From Owenia fusiformis (Eukaryota; Annelida; Polychaeta; Sabellida; Oweniidae), in NCBI GenBank assembly GCA_903813345.2, contig CAIIXF020000005.1:20961375-21021374 (forward strand): 60,000 nucleotides of DNA. Reading direction: 5' to 3'. The position numbers were made by a program, and so were the translations under genes. Below, one piece after another: positions 26,701 to 41,700 of the stretch (the stretch's first letter is position 1; each line of letters begins with the position of its first letter). The notes under the pieces were generated by a model. It searched no databases. It had not been told where the DNA came from and saw only the letters and a program-made list of their open reading frames with translations.

Positions 26701-29700
26701 CCGCCAAAATGAGTGCCAAAACAAATATGTAACCATTGTTTTAAGCTCAAAGAACAGTTATGTAACAATGGTGATTTTAAAAGAAAGTCATTTTGGAGAC
26801 CATGCCTAGGTTTGATGGGTCAAGGATTTCATTTATGTTATAAATCTAAGTCATCAAACAATTACAGAATTTAAGATGGCTGCCAAAATATTTGCAAAAA
26901 TGAATACCTAACTTTTGATTTAAGCTCAGAGAACAGTGATTTTGGAGAAATTGTTGAGGTTTTAAGGGTCAAGGATTTTATTTATGTCTAAATCTGAGTC
27001 ATTAAATAATTTCTTTTCATAGAAATCCAATATGGCTGCCAAAATGGGTGCCAAAACGAATAAGTAACTGTTCATTTAAACTCAAAGAACAGTTAAGAAC
27101 AGTGATTTTGGAGACCATGTCAAGATTTCAGGGTTCAAAGATTTCAATTATGTTCAAAACTACAAATAATTCCTATATTTGGACATTCAAGATAGCTACC
27201 AAAATGTGAATATGTAATTTTCCCCAAACACAAGTGAATTAGTCAGTTTTCAAAATCATTAGTTAGTCAGACTTCAAAATCATTAGATAACTTTAATTGA
27301 AACAACTAAAGTGTAAAATCATGATCCTATTCTCGATATTGCTCAAGAGCTGAAATACATTGAACTTCCAAGAATTATCTATCATGCAAAGTGTGGAAGA
27401 CATGAAAAGGATGCGGAAACTCAGAAAAAGCAGACAAAAGCATAAGCAAGGGGGCTAGTACCAGTGCCTATGCACAAAAAAGACCATCTAGAAATAAATC
27501 ATCAGAATCAAGAGTGTATAACTAATAAGCATATACTCTGCAGCTAGGCTAGACATCAGAAGAAGTCTCACACACATGTAAAACTTAAAAAGGCAGTACA
27601 AATGAGAGCAGTCCAAAAACTACGAGACTATTCAATCAAAAGGTGATGAGAACATCATTGTTTCAAAAATTATGGTTCTTAGTGATCCGTGTGCTTAAAT
27701 CAATAGTTATCCCATCGAACGAAGTTCGGAGGGATATAGGGAACGCCTCCGTCCGTACGTACGTCCGTCCGTCCGTCCGCCCGTCCGTCCGGGCAATAAC
27801 TCAAATACCGTTGGCCCGTTTTTGTTTATATTTTGTACACATATACCCTATGTGAGTAGAAATTCTGCTCAAAAGCCGATTTTCAAAATGGCCGCTCATT
27901 TCAAAATGGCGGCCATTTTATTGACGATTTTACAGTAATTTAGGTGCAATATGTAAAACTGTAATAGCAATATGTTTTAAAAGTAAAAAAATTATAAAGG
28001 ACATTAATAATGCTACAAATGTAGATATTAAAGAAGCACATGGCAGCCATCTTGAAAAATGGCGGCCTTTACTCGTCATTTTACGATTTTTATCGTACCT
28101 AATAAAGGTACGATATTGTCGTCAGCTTGACGGATGGGCGGGCGGCGTCTCACTTTTCAGCTTGTCTACAGGTTTCCAGCCAAACCATTTGACAGATTCA
28201 CCTGAAATTTTCAGGAATGTTTCTACGTATCAAAGTTAAGAACTGATTAGTTTTTGGGCATTCTGGGTAAATTTTAAGTTGGCCATTTTGGATTTTCCGT
28301 CCTAAAATCTTCACCTTCAAGACTTGTCTACAGGTTTCCAGCCAAACCATTTGACGGATTCATCTGAAATTTTCAGGGATGTTTCTACGTATTAAAGTTA
28401 AGAACTGATTAGTTTTTTGGCATTCTGGGTAAAATTTAAGGTGGCCATTTTGGATTTTCCGTCCTCAAATCTTCACTTTCAAGACTTGTCTACAGGTTTC
28501 CAGCCAAACCATTTGACGGATTCATCTGAAATTTACGGGGATGTTTCTACATATCAAAGTTAACAACTGATTAGTTTTTGGGCATTCTGGGTAAATTTTA
28601 AGGTGGCCATTTTGGATTTTCCGTCCTAAAATCTTCACCTTCAAGACTTGTCTACAGGTTTCCAGCCAAACCATTTGACGGATTCATTTGAAATTTACAG
28701 GGATGTTTCTACATATCAAAGTTAACAACTGATTAGTTTTTGGGCATTCTGGGTAAATTTTAAGGTGGCCATTTTGGATATTCCGTCCTAAAATCTTCAC
28801 TTTCACACTGCTGTGTTTTAGGTACGATATTGTTCACGTCTGTGCCTTGTTGCTATAACTCAAAAAATAGTGGAGCGATTTTGTTCATATTTGGTATGTG
28901 AATACTATGAGCATTGCACATTGTCTAAAGACACTTTTGGTAGAAGGCGGCCATTTTTCAAAATGGCCGCCATTTTAACGTATTTTACGATAACTCGAAA
29001 AGTAGTGGAGCGATTTTGTTCATATTTGGTATGTGAATACTATAAGCATGGCACTCTGTCCTATGACACTTTTGGTAGAAGGCGGCCATTATGAAAACAA
29101 TTTTGAAAAATGGCCGCCATTTTAACATATTTCACTATTACTCGAAAAGTAGTGTAGCGATTTTTTCATATTTGGTATGTGAATAATACGAGGGTTGATC
29201 CAAAAGTTCCGAACCGTTTGCTCTAAAAATCGTAATACTTTATGAATATTGTTCATATTTGGCCACAACCAACCCATATATAGTAGTTTCATTTTGTGTA
29301 AAAATAAGCAATAACGTTGACCAGCAACATAGGTGTCTGGTTGCCATAGCAACATGACAACAGGGTAGGTGGAGCAAGAGTACCACACGGTTATCCTAGT
29401 TTACTATCAATGGAGCTTATTATTAAAAGGTCAGTTACAAAATCTTATCACTCATTTATAAAGTTGTAAACTAGATTACTTTATGATCTATTTTGAGTCA
29501 ATCAATTAGGTATGACACTTACTAAATTTAAAAATGTTTTCCATATACTGAAGAAAGATTATAAAGATGCTATGAGAAAAAACGACCAGATCTCCATGGG
29601 AACTTTTACTTTCTCCCTGATAATGCCCAAGCCCACACAGCCAATGTTACAATAGAGGCTTACACGAGTGCTTGCAGGCCCAACTACAGCCCCATCCGCC

Positions 29701-32700
29701 ATATTCTCCTGATATGGCACCAAGTGACTTTCATATGTTTCATGAGGCCAAGAAACCACTGTATGGTATCCATTTCGATGACAAAGCTGACCTTATCCAG
29801 GCATTTACAAATAGCGTTTATGTTACAGCTAAAGGTGAACCTCACCATGTGTTTCAGGAGTTATTGAAACGCTGTAAGAAATGTGTAGCACATGGTGGTG
29901 ACTATTTTGAAGGTGAATGAATTTATAAACGATATTACCTATTGTAGGAGATTTTATGGGGGTGAAACTCCACGAATTGAAGTGATCTGAAATAGCTCTT
30001 CAATTGCTATTATTCGGAATAAAGTTAAATTTATTCTAACTCCACCTACCCTGTTGTCATGTTGCTATGGTAACCAAACAGCTATGTTGCTGGTCAGATT
30101 TATTGTTTATTTTTACACAAAATGAAACTACTATGTATGGGGTGGTTGTGGCCAAATGTGAACAATATTTTATGTTCATAAAATATTAAGATTTTTAGAG
30201 CAAACGGTTCGGAACTTTTGGATCAACCCTCGTATAAGCATGGCACACTGTCTCTAATGACGCTTTTGGTAGAAGGTGGCCATTTTGAAAAATGGCCGCC
30301 ATTTTAACGTATTTTACTATAACTCGAAAAGTAGTGGAGCGATTTTGTTCATATTTGATATGTGAATACTTTAAGCATGGCACATTGTCTAATAAAACTT
30401 TGGGGAGTAGTCGGCCATTTTGAAAAATGGCCACCATTTTTATGTGTGTTATTTTACAAGTACGTGTGCGATTTTTCAAAAATTTTAGAGGTGGCTATTT
30501 AAAAGCATATTATTTCTTCTGATGACAACTTGGCTAGTGAGCAACCATTTTGAAAATGGTGGCCTTTCTGGTGTGTTGTTTTATGATATTTGCGCTTCGT
30601 TTATAAAAATGCCAGCCATTTCTGTTCGATGGGATTCGCTACGCTTTGGCGTTGCCGTTGTTCTGGTTACATTAATTTTTTATTTTGGCAGCCATCTTGG
30701 ACATCCATATTAATAAATTATTCAATGATTTTATTTAAGACAAAATTAAAATCATTGACCTCACAAACTTGAAATGATATCCAAAAATAATGTTCTAATG
30801 AGTTTTGGCAATGGATGATGTAATCAGAATTATGAACATCAGTCGAAAGAATGTCCAATCAAATAGCATGATATGATCACATGATCAATCACAAGCACAT
30901 GTTTTCTAACATGTCTAAGAGTTAACCAATGATGCCTCATTATTTAGAGTTGATAACGTGACCTTCTGCCAAAGCGCTTGCTGAGTCCTGTTTCCAATCC
31001 TGGTATATTTATAAGGAAATAAGTTTCGTTAGAAGTCCATGAAAAGAGCGATGTTTTTATATTTTGCAAGGGCGAGAAACGTATGGGAAACGTTTAATTT
31101 TGTTCTAAATTGATCGGTACTGTTTAATTATATTATTCGAAAATGTTTTCAAACATATTGTGACGGTAGCGCATTTTTATTGCTTAACTTAAAACATAAT
31201 TTTCGTGTACTAATCAAGTAAAACAAATAATGATTTAGGCCTATATATGGTTAAAAAGAGGAATTCTTTCTCGTTTTTAACAGTTTTTATTTCATGGAAA
31301 TCGGAGTTATAATTATTGAGTTAGAGTGAATTTAATCAGCAGTGTAAATTGGCGAGTTTATTGTTTTACCGGCCGCTATTAGTTATAGTTTTCAGTTTAC
31401 TGGGTTTCTGTTTCGTCTTGTGCAGAGAAAACTATACGGTTATAAATTCTGGGAATTATTTCTTTAAACAAGATTGAATCAAGCTTTTTAACAGTGTTTA
31501 TATCGTTTAAATTAGTCTTATATGTGCAGAGATATCCTGAGTTGAAAAGCCGTATTTTTAGTAGATTTGTGCAATTTTTACGGCTATTTGGCTTAGCGCA
31601 TCTTGTCCCAAGTTTGATTGACAGCTAGTTAATTTATGCACACTTTGAAGTTAGTGTTGTCTAGATGGTCTCTATTAGCAACGAGACAGTTTTTGAACAA
31701 TTTTTCGACGTTTTCACGGATGTATGTGAGATCGTTAGTCTAGATTTGAAAGTTCGATGGTAAAGATATATATAAGAGTCAAGAATTTCTGTTGAAACCA
31801 GTAGATTTAATCATATAAATCAATATTCGTAGGATAGTTTGGATTTATTACAGAGAAACCTTAATTTGGATATATACATGTACATTAGTGGATATTGTAA
31901 TTGGCGACTTGTGATGTATTCTGATATCAGGTAATGGTGTCTAGGCCTACTTCATTTAAAGATGTTAATTTAAGAGCAAAAAAGGCTCTAAAACTTAATA
32001 AAATATGTAGTTTGGATGTTCATTTATGTCTGTGGATTATATTTTATACCACAAACACTTATAAATACCTGAAATTTGCAATAAAAGTGCCCAAAAATTG
32101 TTGTTTTGAAATTCCCCATTTTTCCTGTATCGCGCTAGTCACGTGACCATTACGCGTAGCAGGCAATGTCCAGTATTACAGATATTACAGTACATATTTC
32201 AACATGGTCAATATGGCAAACATCAGCGATTCTGGTTCCCGACCGTTCTGGGAAATGGCTATATAAATCGGCAAGAGGGTGTAATTTGACTGAGGACAAT
32301 ATTTAAAGTGTGCGCCTGACCCGGCTACGTATAGCACAGAGTTTATACTGGCGGATTAGACTAGTTCATTTTTTATATGTGTGTGAAAGCTTTCTCTTAT
32401 TTGCGTTTTTTTCGTTTAGTACGGTTTTGTTATAATTGCCGAGGTTATATAACCGGGATAAAACAATGATTATCGTTGACTGCCCACACACAAAACATAC
32501 GTTGAGTGAACAGTGTTATTACAAACAACAGGCTTTAGAATACAAAGCGTAGTGTGATAATAAGCTGCACACTACCACTGCTGCATGTACATATTACTAA
32601 TTTACTAGGGCTCCCAAAGAGTGGATAGGGAGTTTGTTTTTGTCACTTTTAAATTTTACATTTCAAAATTGTCATTTTACATGTCATAATTTGTTGGTTT

Positions 32701-35700
32701 CATTCGTTTAGCCAATCAAAACATTGTAAAACAATAAATTGTCTGTTACGTACAATCAATTTTGTTCAGTTTTGATTAGTTGTCAGAATAAAGTTACGTT
32801 CATCTGAATCCATGTATCAAAACAAAAATCCTATTTTCACTTCAAAATACTTCAGTGAGATGAAGGCTCGGAACATGCAATAACTTATTGTCGTATTCGT
32901 TATTTTATCTTCTCGATAGTAGCATTTAATCGCACATTTGATGCCAGGTCACCTTGTCGCGTACCTCTTGGGGAACCCCACATTTATGTGTGTACTCATG
33001 GAAGTAAATTCCCCGGTGTAGCCGAGAGCCACAAACTTTTCAACAGGTTCGAAATGACCAATTTCTCTCATATATACTCTAAATATTTTTTATTTAGCAC
33101 CTACAAAGTATTGCTAATAACCATATGTAATTTCAATAAGGAAACTTATCTGGCTACATCTAAATTCAATATCAACACTAGCTGTTCTCTCAACACGTCC
33201 TGGCTTACCTTGTGGTGACAAACCCTGGGTTTTCGCTATTTATAGTTTATCAACACCTGGACGCATGCGCATTTTATACTTTATCGGGCACTTTAAGGAG
33301 GGGAAATGTGTCCAAGTATGCCAGTAAGAGAGCAGATATGGGGACTTTAGACAAGTACTATGACGGAGAATCAACTAAAAATGTGAGTTCTGGAATGAAG
33401 ATCCGTTGTTGACTGAGGATCCCAGCGATCCTATTATCCTACTCAGTTTGAATTTAGACGCGGAAAACAGGTTATGAAAACAGGTTTTCTGCAAAATTGT
33501 CAAATTTAGAAAACATGGATCTTGTTTTATAGTGGCTTAACAAGCATTTAGATACAAGACTTGGCGCTATCTCTTGTCAAATGCACGCAGACTTGCAGTA
33601 AATTGGCCATTGCAAATTGCAAAATCAGATCGTCAAATTAATCGCTTCGTTTTAAAACGTATGCTTCATATCTGCAGCCAAAACTTTAGGATGCGATAGA
33701 GATTAGTTATAACTTGTACAGGAATAAATGGCAGATCCTACCTTAATTTAGAATCGCTGATTTCTCTGGACAAATCCTGAGAAGAAATTAGTTCAACATC
33801 GCGATCAGCTCAGACTACATGCCGTGTGCATGTCACTCTGAACTGGCGTGATAAAATACGGCATCTTGATTGGTTACTACTCGTGTTGTCATGACGCGAA
33901 AAGCAGTAGTAAACACTGAATATGTTAATGGGCTGCCATATATGGAACAATTGTCTTTCTGATTGGTTAACTTTACATGCCTCCTAAATGAATATAGTAG
34001 TCGTAGTAAATAATTCATTGATAACTCCGAAAGTGGGCGTGACCAGCTTTATTTTGACACCAAATTCAAGATGTTTCAAATCAAAATGGCCTCGCAAGAC
34101 AAGGTTGAAATATTGGCAATTTGATACTGATAAGGTCTACGATAAATCAAAATTGCCTGCCCCGCGTCACATGTCACGTGAGCCTATATTTGTTGAAAAA
34201 TGAAAGAGATAGTGACACTTCTTAATCTTACGTTAATACCAATATTACAAACACATATCTATTTTTTTCATTATATATTTATTTCTTCATTATATTTACA
34301 TTTGTTTTATACTACATTGATTCATTTTTTGCAAAACCTTTCTATTAGATCTTTAAATAACAACTATTTCAATAAAAACCTATTAATCGTACTTTGTATA
34401 TTGTAACGAAATATATTTTTTAAATTTTTATGTGGTCAGTTGGGAAAGGTTTTTAGTACTTTATACCACAGTCTCCCGATTATAGTGAAGCTAGTTAGTT
34501 AGACACATATTTGGGTAATTATTTTTATCCTTACTGTCTTTCTAGAATGTGTATCTGATTTAATTAGCAAGTTTAACAGAGCAATTCCGGTGATTTCGTA
34601 CCTTTATAATTTAATTAGTGGTTTCGTTTCGTTATGGTTTCGTTTCGTTTTGGTTTCGTTTCGTGTTTTACAAACGCCCACAAAATCCCCCCAAAATAGA
34701 TAAAAATCAAGATTACCCTTTTATTTCATTAACAAGATACTTTTTTAAAATCAACCAAAATTTCCTTTGTACAATTACAATATTGAGAGACCTAAACATG
34801 TTGTGTTTATGTCGTTTTGTTCCAATGAGGTTCGGAAAGATGTTTCATTTCACTCTGGAAACATGATACCAAGAACAAAACAAGTGTTTGATGTGTTTTC
34901 TAAAACAATATAGATGAAAGTATATATATTTTTCCAATTATATTGTTACCATTCAAAAGATGACCATTAAGGTGCTATGGAAAACAGGAAATGACAAAAC
35001 AGGAAGTGACAAATTTTTTTGCATTTTTAGACATTTTTGAACAAAGATAACAGAGTTCTGTTTTGACCTCCAGTCAATTCAACTAGTTCCAAATACCATT
35101 TACAGGTCCAGGATCACAATATTCATGGTTGGAATGACTCTAAACATGATGAAATAACCTTTTCAGCCCTCTGAACATGTGACTGAAAAATAGCTAAAAG
35201 AAGGAGGTAGGAAAAGTAGGTTTGAAAATTTGATATCATTCATAGAAAAAGAAAAAATTGAAAAAACTGATTTGAAATGTGATCTATTTTCCTTTTTATG
35301 ACCGCCATTTTTGTTTAAGACAATTTTCTAAAATTTCAAAGATTGTATCAGTTAGAGCATTATACAATATTGTAGTAGGCACATTTTCTGAAAAATTCAA
35401 AAAATTCTGTTCAGTGACCTTCCCTAGCTCCTACTTTTAGCTTTTTTTCAGTCACACTTTCAAAGGGCTAAAAAGGTTATTTCATCATGTTTTTTTTGAT
35501 GACTGGTGAGAAACATGTGTTCAAAAAGTTCGCCATATTGATACGGTTTATAGGTTATCAATATGGCCTACAAGTTTCGGCAAAACAAGTCTCAAAGATT
35601 CAAAATGGCTACCATTTTTGTTGCGGAAATATCAGGTTTTCAGCTTGTCTTTGGTCATAACTCCATAAGTATTCCATTAACTTGCTTGAAATTAAACAGG

Positions 35701-38700
35701 CAACAATGTCGCAAAGATTCAAAATGGCAGTTATTCTCATTGCAGAAATATCAGGCTTTTAGCTCTATTTTCATGATAACTTCACAAGTATTCCATCAAT
35801 TTGCTTAAAATTGTACAGGTACCTTAAGTTCTCAATTATGTCTACAAGCCTCAGCAAAATATGTCGCAAAGCTTCAAAATGGCTACCAATTTTATTTTAG
35901 AAAAATCAGGTTTTCAGCTTTTTTTATCATAAATTCACAATTATTTCATCATCAGTTTGTTTGAAATTGTACAGGTACCTTAATTTATAGGTTAGCAATA
36001 CTTTGTTTACAAGTTTAGGCAAAATATGTTGCAAATATCAAAATGGCAGCCACTTTCATTGCAGAAAAATCATGTTTAAAGCTACCTTTTAGTGTGCTTG
36101 TGAAATTCCTCTGTTCCAACTTCATTATGAAAAATGGTATATATTGATCCAAGCTAATATACCCATGTTTTTCATTTCAGCTAACCAAATACTTTTACAA
36201 AATTATTTTCATCCTTTAATAACGTGCAAAAACTTAAATTATTCTAAGCTCCTACTGTCAAACATGAAAAACATTGAAACCTTCCCATTTGAGTGCAGTA
36301 CCCATGGTACTATTTTATTTAACAATTTGCTATAACTTACCAAGTGATGATATTTATGTTGTGAATGCATGGGACTTGTTTTTCAAGAGTGCAACAGGTT
36401 AAGTCAACCTAAAGATGTTTTTATTTCAGGAGGTTGAATCGCAAGTACAAACTAACAAGGACAGCAATGTTTGCCCCAGAAGACATAGACCCCAATACCT
36501 ACAGTGACCACATACAACAGTACTTTCAACAATATCGTGTTCTACTTCGTGACTTCCAATCAAATGTATTTGAAAAAGTACCATTTGGTAGCCCTGTTGA
36601 AGTTGGACCTCATATGGCAAATACTCTAGACCTGAGAACTGCTGACAATGATACCAAAGTCTCCAGATTATTTGACTCTGATCCATTTGAACAAGAACAA
36701 TCTCATTCTTCACCTGTTGCTAGGACTCACTGGAAAGTGGGCTCTGGATTTCAACCAATAAGACGCAGCGGTCGTAATATAAAGAAACACACCCAGCCAA
36801 CTCAACATATACTCTTCAACGATCAACTGCCTGATATTGAGTCAGATGAAGACTTTGTCCCAACTACTTACAGAAATAAGAAACTTCCAGGGAAAAAGCA
36901 TAAACCAGCTTCTAAATCTGAAACCAGTAACACTACACAGGATGAAAAAATCACAAAGTATTGCTCCCCAAATGCAAAGAAATCTCACATTGTATCAGAC
37001 ATTCAGAAGAGTCCATTAGTGAAGGTTCAACATTGTGATGAAGTAGATGAGGTGAACGTTGACGACTCTGACAGTGATGGTGAGATTGAGGAAAAGAACA
37101 CTGCTGAACCACAAAGGGCTAAACCTTACAGTCAACAAGCTGAGGTCCAAATGGATCAGGGTCCAGATGAAACTGAGCTCTTTTCTGAATCTAGCCAGAA
37201 TAAGAGCTTCAATCTAGGAATCAACTCTAATATAGAGAAAGTGTTCCCTGTTTTGTTTTCTGAGAAAAGCTCTATTAGTGAAATTAGGGGAAAATCTGCC
37301 AAAGATTTTCTGATGAGAATTGAAGAAGAAGCCAAGGATGGCACTACATCAGATGCTTCTGACACATCCAGACCTCTGTGTAAAAGATTGACTAGAAACA
37401 TTGGGGCTGCTGAAAATGTAAAAGTAAAATCAAAAGTAGTAAATGCTGAGGATATTTTAAACAATTCGTCTGACAGTGATTCTAGTGATCATTTTGAGAT
37501 TGTTAAAAAGAAGGTAAAACGTAATAGAGACAATGCACCTCAGAGGAAAATCCAAGTGTTGGATATTAGTGAACAATCGGTGGGTGCGACTCAGCCTCCT
37601 GTAGAAATACAACCAAGGAGTGCTCCACAAAACCCAATTGCTTTTATTGTAAATGGTAAAATGACATCTGTTTTACCTGGAATGAGAATTGTTACAGTAA
37701 GTATTTTCAGTTCCAACCAATAGTTTAATGTAAATGGATTTTATTAATTGTTTTAGCTTAAAGATAATTTTAAAAACAAAGTATAGATTCATGTGTCACT
37801 GGACAAGTCTTAAATCATTTGAAGGAAAACATTAAGAACATAGTTTTTATGTCACCACCATTTTGTGACATTTGGCAGTCGGTGTCAGAAATTGTTATCC
37901 CATCGAACGAAGTTCGGAGGGATATAGGGAACGCCTCCGTCCGTCCATACGTACGTCTGTACGTACGTACGTCCGTCCGTCCGGGCAATAACTCAAATAC
38001 CGTTGGCCCGATTTTATTCATATTTTGTACACATATACCCTATGGGGGTAGAATTTCGCTCGAAAGCCGATTTTCAAAATGGCCACTCATTTAAAAATGG
38101 CGGCCATTTTAGTGCCGATTTTACAGTAATTTAGGTGCAATATGTAAAACTGTAATAGCAATATGTTTTAAATGTAAAAAAATTATATAGGACATTAATA
38201 AAGCTAGAAATGTAGATATTAAAAAAGCACATGGCAGCCATCTTGAAAAATGGCGGCCTTTACTTGTTATTTTACGATTTTTGCTGTAACTCGAAAAGTA
38301 GTTGAGCGATTTTGTTCATATTTGGTATGTGAATACTATAGGCATGGCACACTGTCTAATGACACTTTTGGTAGAAGGCGGCCATTTTGAAAAATGGCGG
38401 ACATTTTGAAAAATGGCGGCCATTTTAACTTATTTTACTAAAACTCGAAAAGTAGTGGAGCGATTTTGTTCATATTTGGTATGTGAATACGTATAAGCAT
38501 GGCACACTGTCTAATGACACTTTTGGTAGAGGGCGGTCATTTTTCAAAATGGCCGCCATTTTAACGTATTTTACTATAACTCGAAAAGTAGTGGAGCGAT
38601 TTTTTCATATTCGGTATGTGAATACTGTAAGCATGGCACACTGTCTAATGACACTTTTGGTAGAAGGCGGCCATTTTGAAAAATGGTGGACATTTTGAAA

Positions 38701-41700
38701 AATGGCTGCCATTTTAACTTATTTTACTATAATTCAAAAAGTAGTGGAGCGATTTTGTTCATATTTGGTACGTGAATACGTATCAGCATGGCACACTGTC
38801 TAATGACACTTTTGGTAGAAGGCGGCCATTTTTCAAAATGGCCGCATTTTAACGTTTCTTACTATAACTCGAAAAGTAGTGGAGCGATTTTGTTCATATT
38901 TGGTATGTGAATATTATAAGCATGGCACACTGTCTAATGACACTTTTGGTAGAAGGTGCCCGTTTTGAAAAATGTTCGATGGGATTCGCTACGCTTTGGC
39001 GTTGCTGTTGTTCTGGTTTCACTCATCTAGCTATCTGCAATAACTTAACAGGTGGTGACATATTGTCATGTTCAAGCTTTGTTTAGGTGAGTCCCTTGCT
39101 GCTTTTTGGCTCATGTATATATGTATATGGATTGGGCTTAAAGGGTCATGCATAAAGTTTAGTAAATCAAACGCTCATTGTCGTTGTTGCTTACTTTATA
39201 AAGGACACAATCTCAGAAAAATACTCAAGGATACACAGGTAGAGGTCAATGTGTAATGACCTCTGCCTGCTTATGTAGTAATAGTAACTTTTAGTAATAG
39301 TTACTTTTTTTGACAAATCAATTTCACCTTATATTGGTAAAGTTTCAGGATCTTCTATTTTTGTGTTTAATGGGAAAAATTGATATCTTGTCCTGCAAAT
39401 TAAACTAAATAGTTTGGACTAGGGCAAAGGGGTGTAATGTCGATGTGTGGTGTAATGTCGACATAATAGACGGGGTAACTTCGACACTTACGTATTAGAA
39501 GTAGAACTTCCGTTTTCCGCCATGTTTGATTTCTGGAAAAATTAAAATCTCGCGAGATCTCGATCCATGCGAGAAAAAAAAACATGGCTTCCCCCTAGAA
39601 CAGAAATTAGAGCAAATAAACAAGAAGGTGTCTAAGTTACCCCACATGTCAAAGTTACCCCAAAATGGTGTCGATGTTACAGGATATTATATTATATTGG
39701 CTCATGCATCCTCCCTCTCAATATTTACAGATTGTGTACTTTTTGTTATTTTATTTTCAGGAAGAGGATTTCAATAAACTGAAATTTACCTAAACTCCCC
39801 TAATTTCTTAAAGAATAGACTAACCCCATTAGACTCATCTGGAGCTGCCATGTTTTTATAAGGGAAGCTTTACGTAACCCTTTAAGTTGAATTTTTCAGA
39901 TTGCACCACCAGATCCTCTGAGCAAATGCCCAATGTGTGACCAGATGTTTGGTGTAAGTGTTATAAACGACCATGCCAGCCACTGTGAAGGCCAGAAAAA
40001 TGACCAGACATGTCCCTTATGCCAGAAACTCTTCCATAAAGATGAAATTGAGGTAAATCTGTCTTGTTTTTGTAGCATGTGACCATTTTTGTTGGTTAAA
40101 TGTTGTTACATCACAATGCAAACTTCAATATGAATTTGGTTGATATTTAGAATTCTTAGCCAGAGTTTGTAGTAGCAGTTTTATAATAATTATCCCACTG
40201 TCCGTCCGTCTGTCTGTCTTATTTATTGAATCCATGCAGGGAAGGGGAGTGTTTCCATGGACTAAAACGTTAAACCCAACTATGCCCAGTCACAAGCCTG
40301 AGGAACCTGCTTTTTTATATAATGAGGGTTTTTATTTTACCAATCATGACTTGAATATTAATATGGGTATTTCCTATAATTAATATAATACTGGATTTTA
40401 AACTTACCAAAGATGACTTTAATATTAATATGGGTTAAAACCTATAATAAATTCAAATAAGTCCACCCGTATAGCTCAGCGGTAGAGCGTGTACCTCCTA
40501 CGCAATAGGTCCCGGATTCGAACCCCGGTTCAGGCAAGACTTAATTTGCTTGTTTGCGTAAAGTACTTCAGGGTGTTTGACTGAGTGTACTTGTATGTCT
40601 ATGTATAAGTGCACATAAAAGAACACAGAGTTCCTTCAAGGAGGGACTTCTGGGTCTATCTTCCAGGATAATTACGTAAATTAGGACCGTATATATACGG
40701 AGAAGGAATTTTCAATATGGCCGCTCAATTCAAATGGCCGCCATTTTTCGTAAAAATGTAATATATGATAACTCAATTACTAGTGGACGGATTTGGTTCC
40801 AATTTTATATGCTGATGCCTAGGAACAAAGGAGCTTTTATTCAAGAAGAGACTTTAAAGATGGCTGCTGATTTTCAAAATGGCCACCATTTTTCGCAAAA
40901 AAACGTAATCTTTCATCCAAATTTTATATGCTGATGCCTAGGGACATAGTTACTCTGTTCGAGAAAAATCTTTAAGATGGTGGCCGCCATATTTGATAAT
41001 TCAAAAGCCAGTAAATGGATTTAGTTCAAATTTTATTTGCTGAAGCCCAAGGGACAATGTTGCTCTGTTCGAGAATCAATTTTCAAGATGGCATCTGAAT
41101 TTCAAAATGGCCGCCACTTTTACACCAAAAAATGTAACTTTTCATAACTCAGATACCAGTTAACGGATTTGGTTCAAATTTTATATGCTGATGCCTAGAG
41201 ACATAGTAGCCCTGTTCGAGAAAGTATTTTCAAGATGGCAGCTGAATTTCAAAATGGCTGCCATTTTTGTAAAAAAACTTTTTCCAGTGAACGGATTGGT
41301 TCAAATTTAATGTGCTGCTACCTAGGGACAAAGGAGATCTACTTAAAGACGGATGGAACAGCCCACAACAGCCAAATATGGCAGTTTAAATGTCCAGTTC
41401 AAACAAAATGAGGATTTTTTCAAACTTTCTGCTATAGCAAGATTATTATGATGAGTTACAAGCTCTTTTCTGTTACAGTGGCTCATGAATCTGTTATGAC
41501 TATAAATTTCCAATCAAATTCCTAAAATATTGTTTAGTTTTTGTGAAATGAGATAATTCATTTTTGTAAATATGCTCATTAGAATAACTGAAACTTTAAA
41601 TTTCAGCCAATGGGCATCTCTTATCTGCCACAAACATAGCATAATACTGGATGAAAGTGGTGTAAAAGTGGTTTTGAAAAGTAGCAAATTTCTCTTCATA

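Larger units (their letters stand above)
27709..30668 (+). mobile_element. Pearl-like composite with 162-bp array and a nested mariner
   Basis: Starts tatcccatcgaacgaagttc with a (CCGT)n tract and ends ttcgatgggattcgctacg to gttgttctggtt. Inside are a 162-bp array and units with agtagtggagcgattttgtt and aaaatggccgccatttt palindromes. A complete mariner interrupts one unit. In intron 8. Confidence 0.75.

Noticed and set aside
40462-40545. Functional tRNA gene
   Set aside because: A and B boxes are present, but the acceptor stem does not pair and the anticodon arm is degenerate.
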